Source: Desulfobacterales bacterium
GTDB taxonomy: Bacteria; Desulfobacterota; Desulfobacteria; Desulfobacterales; Desulfosalsimonadaceae
DNA length: 5,089 nucleotides
Direction: 5' to 3'
NCBI GenBank assembly: GCA_018224315.1
Contig: JAGTVF010000032.1
Span: 1-5,089, forward strand
Part shown: positions 1 to 5,089 of the stretch, piece by piece
Numbering within the stretch: position 1 is the stretch's first letter
How the letters are laid out: every line of letters starts with the position of its first letter
Translations under genes and position numbers: made by a program
Notes under the pieces: model-generated
What the model saw: only the letters and a program-made list of their open reading frames with translations
What the model was told of the DNA's origin: nothing
Database searches by the model: none

Positions 1-1
1 A

Positions 2-634
2 TACCGGTTTTTCAACCCCAAAAAATCCATTGCCCGCAAATATCCCTGGGCCCGGCAGTTTTTCCTGGGCTATACCCAGACCTCTTTCTGGGATCTGGAC
101 TCGGCCTCCCAGCCGTTTAAGGATACCAGCTACAAGCCAGAAATTTTCTTTTTTTCCCCCAATCTGCTCGGAGACCAAAACGGCATTTCCCGCCTCTTTG
201 TCCAGACCGGGCTCCAGCACGAATCCAACGGCCGCGGCGGGCTTGAGTCGCGCAGCACCAATTACGCCTATATCCGCCCGGTTTTTATATGGTTTCATGA
301 AGAAACCGAACTGGGTGTCCAGGTGGCGCCGAAGATGTGGGTTTACGCCGGAAACCATGATGACACCAACAGGGACCTGTATCGGTACCGGGGCTATTTT
401 GACCTTGAAATCAAGGCCGGCCGCGCAGAAGGCCTGGTGCTGGGCTCGCATTTCAGGTGGGCGGAAGAAGGGGCGTCCGTGCAGCTTGATGCCACATACC
501 CGCTTCACCGCCTTTTGCCCGTGGATATTGATGTTTACCTCCAGGCCCAGTACGTCAACGCCCTGGCCGAAAGCCTGCTGGACTACCGGCAGCGGACACG
601 GGCCGTGCGCATCGGCATCTCCATTGTCCGGTAG
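2..634 (+). CDS. pldA: Outer-membrane phospholipase A (OMPLA, phospholipase A1), 5'-truncated by window edge
   Basis: Reading from base 2 gives 210 residues with no start inside the window, ending at TAG 632-634. The protein is an outer-membrane beta-barrel that hydrolyses phospholipids reaching the outer leaflet, normally as a calcium-dependent dimer. The visible part aligns along its whole length with E. coli OMPLA as I recall it: LGYTQTSFWDL, then PFKDTSYKPEIFF, then the catalytic block HESNGRGGLESRSTN. The triad His73, Ser75 and Asn87 (fragment numbering; bases 218-220, 224-226, 260-262) has exactly the spacing of E. coli His142/Ser144/Asn156. Gly77, Arg78 and Ser83 fall at the calcium-site positions. 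Later matches are YAGNHDDTNRDLYRYRGYFDLE and the final strands AESLLDYRQRTRAVRIGI. The signal peptide and first strands lie off the left edge. One oddity is that the protein ends in IVR rather than the usual aromatic residue. Family assignment is very secure; enzymatic activity is inferred from the intact triad. Confidence 0.94.
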   Translation, partial: YRFFNPKKSIARKYPWARQFFLGYTQTSFWDLDSASQPFKDTSYKPEIFFFSPNLLGDQNGISRLFVQTGLQHESNGRGGLESRSTNYAYIRPVFIWFHEETELGVQVAPKMWVYAGNHDDTNRDLYRYRGYFDLEIKAGRAEGLVLGSHFRWAEEGASVQLDATYPLHRLLPVDIDVYLQAQYVNALAESLLDYRQRTRAVRIGISIVR

Positions 635-644
635 ACCAGGGGGT

Positions 645-673
645 TTGCATTATTTGTGTTTGGCGGTTACAAT
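645..673 (+). promoter_or_regulatory. Candidate sigma70-type promoter for the acyl-CoA ligase gene
   Basis: TTGCAT (645-650) and TACAAT (668-673) are separated by 17 bp. The -10 matches the TATAAT consensus at five of six positions, the -35 at three. It lies just after the pldA stop and would start transcription near base 680, giving a leader of about 110 nt before the ligase ATG. If real, the ligase is transcribed separately from pldA. This is pattern matching only, and read-through from pldA is not excluded. Confidence 0.4.
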
Positions 674-682
674 GATATCCAT

Positions 683-703
683 ATGTGCCGGGTCGATGCA
701 CAT
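683..703 (+). other. Small stem-loop at the predicted 5' end of the ligase transcript
   Basis: ATGTGC (683-688) and GCACAT (698-703) form perfect 6-bp arms around a 9-nt loop. There is no T-run after it on the + strand, so it is not a convincing terminator for pldA. It starts within a few bases of the transcription start predicted from the promoter at 645-673, so it could be a 5' stabilising hairpin or an operator. The rest of the 635-788 gap holds nothing else recognisable. Confidence 0.35.
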
Positions 704-788
704 GCACACGTAAAAAATCTGATTGTAAAAAACCTGAACATAGACGGCACCGTAAAGTTCAAAAACAGAAAGAGAGTATAGAGATTAT

Positions 789-2906
789 ATGGAAAGACTT
801 GACGCGATTTTCTCCCCCAAATCCGTTGCCGTGCTCGGCGCCTCGTCGACTCCCGGCAAAGTGGGCCATGACATTTTTGCCAATATCTTAAGGGGTGAAT
901 ATACGGGCACCCTCTATCCGGTCAACCCCAAAGCCCGCTCCATTCTTTGTGTGCGGTGCTACGAATCCATCACGGAAATCCCCGACCCGGTGGACATGGC
1001 CATGATCATCCTGCCGCCAAAGCTGGCCCTTCAGGCCGTGCGCGATTGTGTGGAAAAGGGCGTCAGGGGCATTGTCATTGTCTCGGCCGGGTTTAAGGAA
1101 GTCGGGGGCGAAGGCGCGCAGATCGAAACCGAAATCGCCGATGTCTGCCGGCAGGCCGATATCCCCCTGGTGGGCCCCAACTGTCTGGGGGTCATCAATC
1201 CCCACCCGGATGTGCGGTTAAACGCCAGTTTTTCCACCCATCTGCCCGAATACGGCAACATCTCGTTTATCTCCCAGAGCGGGGCGCTTTGCACGGCCGT
1301 GCTCGACTTTGCCATGTCCCGGGGGTACGGATTTTCCAAATTTATTTCCATCGGCAACAAGGCGGACGTGGATGAATTCGACCTGCTGCAGTACTATCAC
1401 AAGGACCCGGAAACCCGGGTGATGATGGTCTACATGGAAGAGCTGCGCATGCGGGAAAATTTCGTGGACAAGCTCAAGCACATCACCTCGGACCACCGTC
1501 CCACGCCGATTCTGGTGATCAAATCCGGCAAAACCGCCTCGGGCGCAAAAGCGGCTTCCTCGCACACGGGCTCACTGGCCGGATCAGAAGCGGTGTACAA
1601 CGCCATTTTTGATGAAGCCGGCATCATGCGCGTGGACACGGTGGACGAACTGTTTGACTACGCGGGCGTTTTTTCCGCAAACCGGCTGCCAGCGGGAAAC
1701 CGCACCGCCATTATCACCAACGCCGGCGGCCCCGGCATCATTGCCACGGACATGACCGAGGTTTCCGGCCTGAAGCTGGCGCAATTCTCTGATGAAACCG
1801 ATGCGGCCCTGCGCGAGCACCTGCCGCCCACGGCCAATTTCAGCAACCCCGTGGACGTGATCGGCGACGCGCCGAGCAAACGCTACGAGCACGCCCTGGA
1901 TGCGGTGATCAAAGACGACGGCGTGGACTGCGTGCTCATGATTTTAACCCCCCAGTCCATGACCGACGCCATCGGAACGGCCAGGGTCATTGTCAAAACC
2001 TATAACAACACGGACAAGCCCATTATCTGCTGCTTTATGGGGGTGGTGGACGTATCTGCCGGCGTGCAGTATCTCCAGGAGCACCACGTGCCGGTCTATT
2101 CCTTTCCGGAAAACGCGGCCCGGGCCATGGGCAGGCTCTATGAGGCCACCCGCTGGCTGACACGAACCATTCTGCCCCAGTATGACCTGACCTTTGACCG
2201 GGACCGGGCCAAACAGATCGTGGACGAATGCCTGAAAAGCGGTAAAACCGTGCTGGGCGAACATGACGGCGCCCGCCTGCTGCAGTGCTACGGGTTTCCC
2301 ACCCTGCCCGTTGAAGTTGTCGGCTCAGAGGCGGAAGCCGGCCGGGCAGCCGAAAAAATGGGCTGCCCCGTGGTCATGAAGGTGGTCTCCCCCCAGATTT
2401 TGCACAAAATGGACGCCAAGGCCGTGGTGTTAAACATTGAAACCAAACAGGAAGCCCAGCAGGCATATACCGATATCATCAGCAACGCCAAAGCCTACAA
2501 CCCGGATGCACAAATCCAGGGGGTGATGGTGACCAAAATGGCGCCCAAAGGCGAAGAAGTCATCCTCGGGGTCAACCGGCATCCGGGATTTGGTCATCTG
2601 CTGATGTTCGGGTTCGGCGGCATCTACGTGGAACTGTTTAAAAACGTTTCCTTCCGGCTGGCGCCCATCGGCCGCAATAACGCCCGCCGGATGATCCGAA
2701 GCGTGAAGGGATACCAGATCCTCACCGGCTACCGGGGCAAGCCAAAGGCCGACATCGAAACCATTGAAAAGCTGCTGGTGGGTCTGTCCGGTCTGGTCAC
2801 GGACTGCCCGCAGATAAAGGAACTGGATATCAACCCCCTGCTCGTGCACGAAGAGGGCAAGGGGGCAACAGTGGCCGATATTATCATCACCCTGGAAGAG
2901 GAATGA
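789..2906 (+). CDS. Acetate/acyl-CoA ligase (ADP-forming), fused alpha-beta subunits
   Basis: This 705-residue cytoplasmic enzyme of the NDP-forming acyl-CoA synthetase superfamily interconverts acyl-CoA + ADP + Pi with free acid + CoA + ATP. Domain order is a CoA-binding Rossmann domain (about 1-100, SVAVLGASSTPGKVG), succinyl-CoA-ligase-like domains (about 150-455), then an ATP-grasp beta part (about 475-705). The phosphorylated histidine is His259 in SSHTGSLAGS, and Glu217 in YMEEL is the likely partner acid. In the beta part, His539 (ILHK) and Asp680 (LDINPL) fit the second phosphohistidine and its acidic partner known from archaeal ACD enzymes. The length fits a fused alpha-beta enzyme; there is no C-terminal GNAT domain, so it is not a Pat/YfiQ lysine acetyltransferase. 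The ATG is chosen because MERLDAIFSPKSVAV is the family's typical N-terminus; the ribosome site is weak (AGAGAG 771-776 or AGAG 780-783). An oddity is that the usual HK[ST]D-V/A-GGV motif reads HKMDAKAVVL. The substrate (acetate, propionate or a larger acid) cannot be read from sequence. Confidence 0.93.
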   Translation: MERLDAIFSPKSVAVLGASSTPGKVGHDIFANILRGEYTGTLYPVNPKARSILCVRCYESITEIPDPVDMAMIILPPKLALQAVRDCVEKGVRGIVIVSAGFKEVGGEGAQIETEIADVCRQADIPLVGPNCLGVINPHPDVRLNASFSTHLPEYGNISFISQSGALCTAVLDFAMSRGYGFSKFISIGNKADVDEFDLLQYYHKDPETRVMMVYMEELRMRENFVDKLKHITSDHRPTPILVIKSGKTASGAKAASSHTGSLAGSEAVYNAIFDEAGIMRVDTVDELFDYAGVFSANRLPAGNRTAIITNAGGPGIIATDMTEVSGLKLAQFSDETDAALREHLPPTANFSNPVDVIGDAPSKRYEHALDAVIKDDGVDCVLMILTPQSMTDAIGTARVIVKTYNNTDKPIICCFMGVVDVSAGVQYLQEHHVPVYSFPENAARAMGRLYEATRWLTRTILPQYDLTFDRDRAKQIVDECLKSGKTVLGEHDGARLLQCYGFPTLPVEVVGSEAEAGRAAEKMGCPVVMKVVSPQILHKMDAKAVVLNIETKQEAQQAYTDIISNAKAYNPDAQIQGVMVTKMAPKGEEVILGVNRHPGFGHLLMFGFGGIYVELFKNVSFRLAPIGRNNARRMIRSVKGYQILTGYRGKPKADIETIEKLLVGLSGLVTDCPQIKELDINPLLVHEEGKGATVADIIITLEEE

Positions 2907-2914
2907 TCCATTGG

Positions 2915-4573
2915 TCACTCGCATCTTTCACACCGTACCGGGCAGGCTGAAAGGCTCTGGCCCGGGCGGGACTGGTCCCGGTAGACGGTCACACCCTTGA
3001 CCTGCATGGCCGCGGCCTGGTCAAAAAGCCGGCGGATGTCGGATATGGTGGCATCTGCCGGAAAATTGACGGTTTTGGAAACCGCGTTGTCCGTATGCTT
3101 CTGAAAGGCCTCCTGGATTTTGAGATGCCACTGCGGGGCCACGTCCCAGGCGGTCTGAAAAATCTCTTTTGAAGGGGTCTGGCCCTTGTCCAGGCAGGCC
3201 TGATAAAGGGGATGGACCTGACTGATAACCTCATCGACCACCTTGCGCTGCAGCTCGAATGCAAACACCGGCTCGATTCCCGAGCTGACCCCGGCGATCA
3301 GGCTGATGGTGCCGGTGGGGGCAATGGTTGTAACAGCGGCGTTTCTGCGTCTTTTCACGCTTTTTTCCGGAAACACGCTGTGTCCGAATGCAGGGAAACT
3401 GCCCCGGGTTTCTGCCAGTTCGGCCGAAGCCACGGCAGCGGTTTTCTGGATATGGCCCATGATCTGTTCGGCCAGATCCAGGGCTTTTTGGCTCTGGTAG
3501 GGCACGCCCGTTGCAATGAGCGCATCTGCAAACCCCATGACCCCCAGGCCGATCTTTCGGTTGGTGCGGCTCCACTCCTCGATGCGCCGCAGGGGGTAGC
3601 GGTTGACCTCGATGACATTGTCGAGAAAATGCACGGCCAGGGTCACGATCAGCGCCAGGCCGTCATAATCAATTCCCTGGTCGGAAGCAAACCGGGTCAG
3701 GTTCACCGAGCCCAGGGTGCAGGATTCAAAAGGCAGAAGGGGCTGCTCTCCGCAGGGATTGGTGGCCTCGATGCGCCCCAGCCCGGGGGTGGGGTTTTCC
3801 CGGTTGATCCGGTCGATAAACAAAATTCCCGGATCTCCGCATTCCCATGCGCTTTCAGCGATCATGTCCATGATTTTCCGGGCGGGTTTTTCCCCCACCA
3901 CCGCCCCGGTGCGCGAATGAATCAGGGGATAGTTGTCCCCCTTTTCCAGGCTGTTTAAAAACCGCTCATCCACGGCCACCGACAGGTTGAAGTTCTGCAG
4001 GCCCTGCTGCCGGGTCTTGGCCCGGATAAACTCCTCGATATCCGGATGAGAAACATGGAGCACAGCCATATTGGCCCCGGGTCTGACCTGATTGCGGTCA
4101 ATGATGTAAGTGGCCGAGTCAAACAGCTCGATAAAGGAAACCGGCCCGCCCGAAGCACCGAATGCGGGAAATATGGTATCGCCCCGGGGGCGGATCCGGG
4201 AAAAGGAAAACCCGGTGCCCCCGCCGCTCTGGTGAATCAAAGCCGTATCTTTAAGGGTCTGGAAAATGGATTCCAGGTTGTCTTCCACCGGCAGCACAAA
4301 ACAGGCCGCCAGCTGCCCCATGGGCCGGCCGGCGTTGATCAGACAGGGGGTATTGGGCAGAAAGGCCAGAGATGTCATGGCCGTCTCAAAGGCGCCGGCT
4401 GTTTTGCGCACGGATGCGCCCGGGTCAAACATCCGGTCCGCCTCGGCCACAGCCCGGGCCACCCGGTGAAACAGCTGCTCCGGAGTTTCAATGATGTTGC
4501 CCTGGTTGTCCCGGGCCAGGTAGCGCTTTTCCAGCACAGTCCGGGCCACCGGGGTTAATTCCAGATCCGGCAT
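2915..4573 (-). CDS. nrdJ: Class II (adenosylcobalamin-dependent) ribonucleoside-diphosphate reductase
   Basis: The enzyme reduces ribonucleotides to deoxyribonucleotides using a radical generated from coenzyme B12, independent of oxygen. From the start chosen here it is 552 residues. The radical Cys274 sits in NPCGEQ with Asn272 and Glu276; the redox pair is Cys91 (QLAACFVLP) and Cys285 (ESCTLGSVNL). The 11-residue Cys274-Cys285 spacing equals that of Thermotoga NrdJ (Cys322/Cys333). Other family blocks are SGGGTGFSFSRIRPRGD (116-132), RPGANMAVLHVSHPDIEEF and the phosphate-binding PTGTIS (419-424). The tail carries three cysteines (544, 548, 551) in CPVRCERCE, the likely disulfide-shuttling end. 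There is no N-terminal ATP-cone, and the protein is shorter than the 700-850 residue forms. I prefer the ATG at 4573 because MPDLELTPVARTVLEKRYL matches family N-termini; an in-frame ATG at 4618 would add 15 unconserved residues. Neither has a well-placed Shine-Dalgarno. No second subunit is needed for this class. Confidence 0.94.
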   Translation of the reverse strand: MPDLELTPVARTVLEKRYLARDNQGNIIETPEQLFHRVARAVAEADRMFDPGASVRKTAGAFETAMTSLAFLPNTPCLINAGRPMGQLAACFVLPVEDNLESIFQTLKDTALIHQSGGGTGFSFSRIRPRGDTIFPAFGASGGPVSFIELFDSATYIIDRNQVRPGANMAVLHVSHPDIEEFIRAKTRQQGLQNFNLSVAVDERFLNSLEKGDNYPLIHSRTGAVVGEKPARKIMDMIAESAWECGDPGILFIDRINRENPTPGLGRIEATNPCGEQPLLPFESCTLGSVNLTRFASDQGIDYDGLALIVTLAVHFLDNVIEVNRYPLRRIEEWSRTNRKIGLGVMGFADALIATGVPYQSQKALDLAEQIMGHIQKTAAVASAELAETRGSFPAFGHSVFPEKSVKRRRNAAVTTIAPTGTISLIAGVSSGIEPVFAFELQRKVVDEVISQVHPLYQACLDKGQTPSKEIFQTAWDVAPQWHLKIQEAFQKHTDNAVSKTVNFPADATISDIRRLFDQAAAMQVKGVTVYRDQSRPGQSLSACPVRCERCE

Positions 4574-4672
4574 ATCCTGATTCCCGGCAATATTTTTTTG
4601 AGATTGTCCATTCCACATCCACCCGCGGCCCGAACAGCAAAAACCATGGCAACAAAAGTCCCTTTAAAAGGT

Positions 4673-4684
4673 ATTGTCAACAAT
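4673..4684. repeat. Inverted repeat ATTGT-CA-ACAAT overlapping a -35 element
   Basis: The perfect 5-bp arms 4673-4677 and 4680-4684 flank a 2-bp centre. The repeat covers the -35 of the rightward promoter, a position where a bound repressor would block it. A second small palindrome, CCTTT-A-AAAGG, lies alongside at 4661-4671. An operator role is inference; short palindromes arise by chance in AT-rich DNA. Confidence 0.3.
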
Positions 4685-4702
4685 CATTTCATAACATATG
4701 AT
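4674..4702 (+). promoter_or_regulatory. Candidate promoter for the TamB/AsmA-like gene (rightward)
   Basis: TTGTCA (4674-4679) and TATGAT (4697-4702) are 17 bp apart and each matches the sigma70 consensus at five of six positions. This is the best promoter-like pair in the window. The predicted start is near 4709, giving a leader of about 135 nt. Its -10 overlaps the -10 of the leftward nrdJ candidate. Confidence 0.5.
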
Positions 4703-4725
4703 AATCGATACATACAATTCCGCAA
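4698..4725 (-). promoter_or_regulatory. Candidate nrdJ promoter (leftward)
   Basis: Read on the - strand, TTGCGG (4725-4720) is followed after 16 bp by TATCAT (4703-4698). The -10 matches consensus at five of six positions, the -35 at three. The predicted start is near 4691, about 118 nt before the preferred nrdJ ATG at 4573. A perfect TTGACA also lies on the - strand at 4680-4675, but only poor -10 matches (TTTTGT) sit at the correct distance, so I rank it second. No NrdR-box pair was recognised. Confidence 0.4.
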
Positions 4726-4751
4726 GCACTGCATCTTTTTTCAGCCGGTGC

Positions 4752-4797
4752 CATGACAGACGCATGACACGATTTCATTGAAACAAAAGCCATGACA
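4752..4797 (+). repeat. Three direct repeats of CATGACA
   Basis: Exact 7-bp copies start at 4752, 4763 and 4791. The first two are 11 bp apart (about one helical turn) and the third is 28 bp further on. They sit between the predicted rightward transcription start and the start codon of the TamB/AsmA-like gene, so a regulator-binding or RNA-level role is possible. No known regulator motif was recognised. Confidence 0.45.
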
Positions 4798-4803
4798 AGA
4801 GTC

Positions 4804-4831
4804 AAAAAAACAGGCCGGGCCACTGACCTGT
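4804..4831 (-). terminator. Rho-independent terminator-like hairpin reading leftward
   Basis: On the - strand ACAGGTC (4831-4825) pairs with GGCCTGT (4816-4810) around an 8-nt loop, a 7-bp stem with one G-T wobble, followed directly by a run of T (4810-4804). This is the classic shape of an intrinsic terminator for transcription coming from the right. It lies only 14 bp before the start codon of the rightward gene, so any transcript it ends would be antisense to that gene. On the + strand the same stem ends 4 bp before the Shine-Dalgarno. Confidence 0.5.
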
Positions 4832-4835
4832 CAAC

Positions 4836-4839
4836 GGAG
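4836..4839 (+). promoter_or_regulatory. Ribosome binding site of the TamB/AsmA-like gene
   Basis: GGAG ends 5 nt before the ATG at 4845, a good Shine-Dalgarno arrangement that fixes this start. It is the clearest ribosome site in the window. Confidence 0.65.
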
Positions 4840-4844
4840 CCGCA

Positions 4845-5089
4845 ATGATCCGGCGGCTGTTAAAAATACTGGCAATTGCCGTGGCTGCAGCAGCAATACT
4901 GGCAGTGGCAGCAGTCTTTGCCGCACAGGTGTTTCTCAATACAGACACCGCCGGCAACATGATCCAAAAGCGGATCAACGCTGCCATCCCGGGCCGGGTT
5001 GACTGGGAAAGCCAGAAAATTTCACTGCTTACGGGCAGCGTCCGGATGCAGGGAATCCTAATCCTGGACCCGGACGCCCGGCCGGTGAT
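4845..5089 (+). CDS. TamB/AsmA-like membrane-anchored protein, N-terminus only (cut by right edge)
   Basis: The first 81 residues are visible. Basic MIRRLLK is followed by an alanine-rich hydrophobic stretch (about 8-31, LAIAVAAAAILAVAAVF and onward), a single inner-membrane anchor or uncleaved signal. Next comes FLNTDTAGNMIQKRINAAIPG and a segment with ISLLTGSVRMQGILILDPDARPV. The FLNTD...G..I....N..IPG...W....ISLL.G...G...LDP order is what I recall at the N-terminus of TamB (translocation and assembly module) and related AsmA-like proteins of diderm bacteria, which bridge the periplasm and are implicated in lipid transport or outer-membrane protein assembly. The start is chosen for its GGAG site and the basic-then-hydrophobic N-terminus. 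The diagnostic C-terminal DUF490/TamB domain is off the window, so a generic AsmA-family or DUF748 protein remains possible. It is divergent from nrdJ, with 226 bp between the upstream nrdJ ATG (4618) and this start. Confidence 0.75.
   Translation, partial: MIRRLLKILAIAVAAAAILAVAAVFAAQVFLNTDTAGNMIQKRINAAIPGRVDWESQKISLLTGSVRMQGILILDPDARPV

Noticed and set aside
30..713. Open frame of 227 codons on the + strand over the pldA region
   Set aside because: It lies one frame off from pldA, which has an unmistakable OMPLA protein. The translation is Ser/Pro/Arg-rich with no recognisable domain.
2967..2980. CGGGAC-TG-GTCCCG palindrome downstream of the ligase stop, as a possible terminator
   Set aside because: It has no T-run on the + strand and lies inside the nrdJ coding sequence, where the codons account for it.
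3212..3958. Open frame of 248 codons on the + strand opposite nrdJ
   Set aside because: It is antisense to a conserved RNR core. Long antisense frames are expected in GC-rich genes, and the product shows no domain and is Gly/His-rich.
4046..4558. Open frame of 170 codons on the + strand opposite the N-terminal half of nrdJ
   Set aside because: It is also a shadow of the conserved nrdJ frame, with no plausible ribosome site or family resemblance.
4746..4751. TGGCAC on the - strand, like a sigma54 -24 element upstream of nrdJ
   Set aside because: No TTGC-type -12 element occurs at the required spacing; the bases there read GAAAA.
4819..4825. GCCACTG, a motif found in adenosylcobalamin riboswitches, near a B12-dependent enzyme gene
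   Set aside because: It is on the + strand, not in the nrdJ leader, and lies in the terminator-like hairpin. The B12 box and other conserved riboswitch blocks are absent, and the space is too short.
4619..4844. NrdR boxes in the nrdJ upstream region
   Set aside because: No pair of ACACWATATATWGTGT-like 16-mers was seen; the AT-rich palindromes present do not match.
4865..4904. AATACTGGCA repeated exactly 30 bp apart in the TamB/AsmA-like membrane segment
   Set aside because: The similarity fades after three codons and is explained by alanine/leucine-rich coding of a hydrophobic helix.

Overview
The window looks like ordinary chromosomal DNA from an anaerobic bacterium, most likely a Desulfobacterota (sulfate-reducer-like) lineage. 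This is inferred from the GC-rich coding style together with a fused ADP-forming acyl-CoA synthetase, a cobalamin-dependent ribonucleotide reductase, an OMPLA-type outer-membrane phospholipase and a TamB/AsmA-like membrane protein (so a diderm cell). The taxonomic guess is inference. No mobile element, RNA gene, CRISPR array or toxin system is visible.

Layout: (1) bases 2-634, + strand, the 3' two thirds or so of an outer-membrane phospholipase A (pldA) gene cut by the left edge, with an intact catalytic triad; (2) 635-788, an intergenic leader with a plausible sigma70-type promoter and a small stem-loop; (3) 789-2906, + strand, a complete 705-residue acetate/acyl-CoA ligase (ADP-forming) with alpha and beta parts fused; (4) only 8 bp further, tail to tail, 4573-2915 on the - strand, a complete class II (adenosylcobalamin-dependent) ribonucleotide reductase, nrdJ; (5) 4619-4844, an AT-rich divergent intergenic region with two opposed promoters whose -10 hexamers overlap, an inverted repeat on one -35, three CATGACA direct repeats and a terminator-like hairpin that reads leftward; (6) 4845 to the right edge, + strand, the N-terminus of a TamB/AsmA-like, membrane-anchored protein.

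The genes do not form one pathway. The ligase links acyl-CoA thioesters to ATP in the cytoplasm, NrdJ supplies deoxynucleotides without oxygen, and the two edge genes act at the envelope (outer-membrane phospholipid hydrolysis and probably lipid or protein export to the outer membrane). I found no convincing undescribed system. The most interesting part is the regulatory architecture of the nrdJ/tamB-like divergent region.
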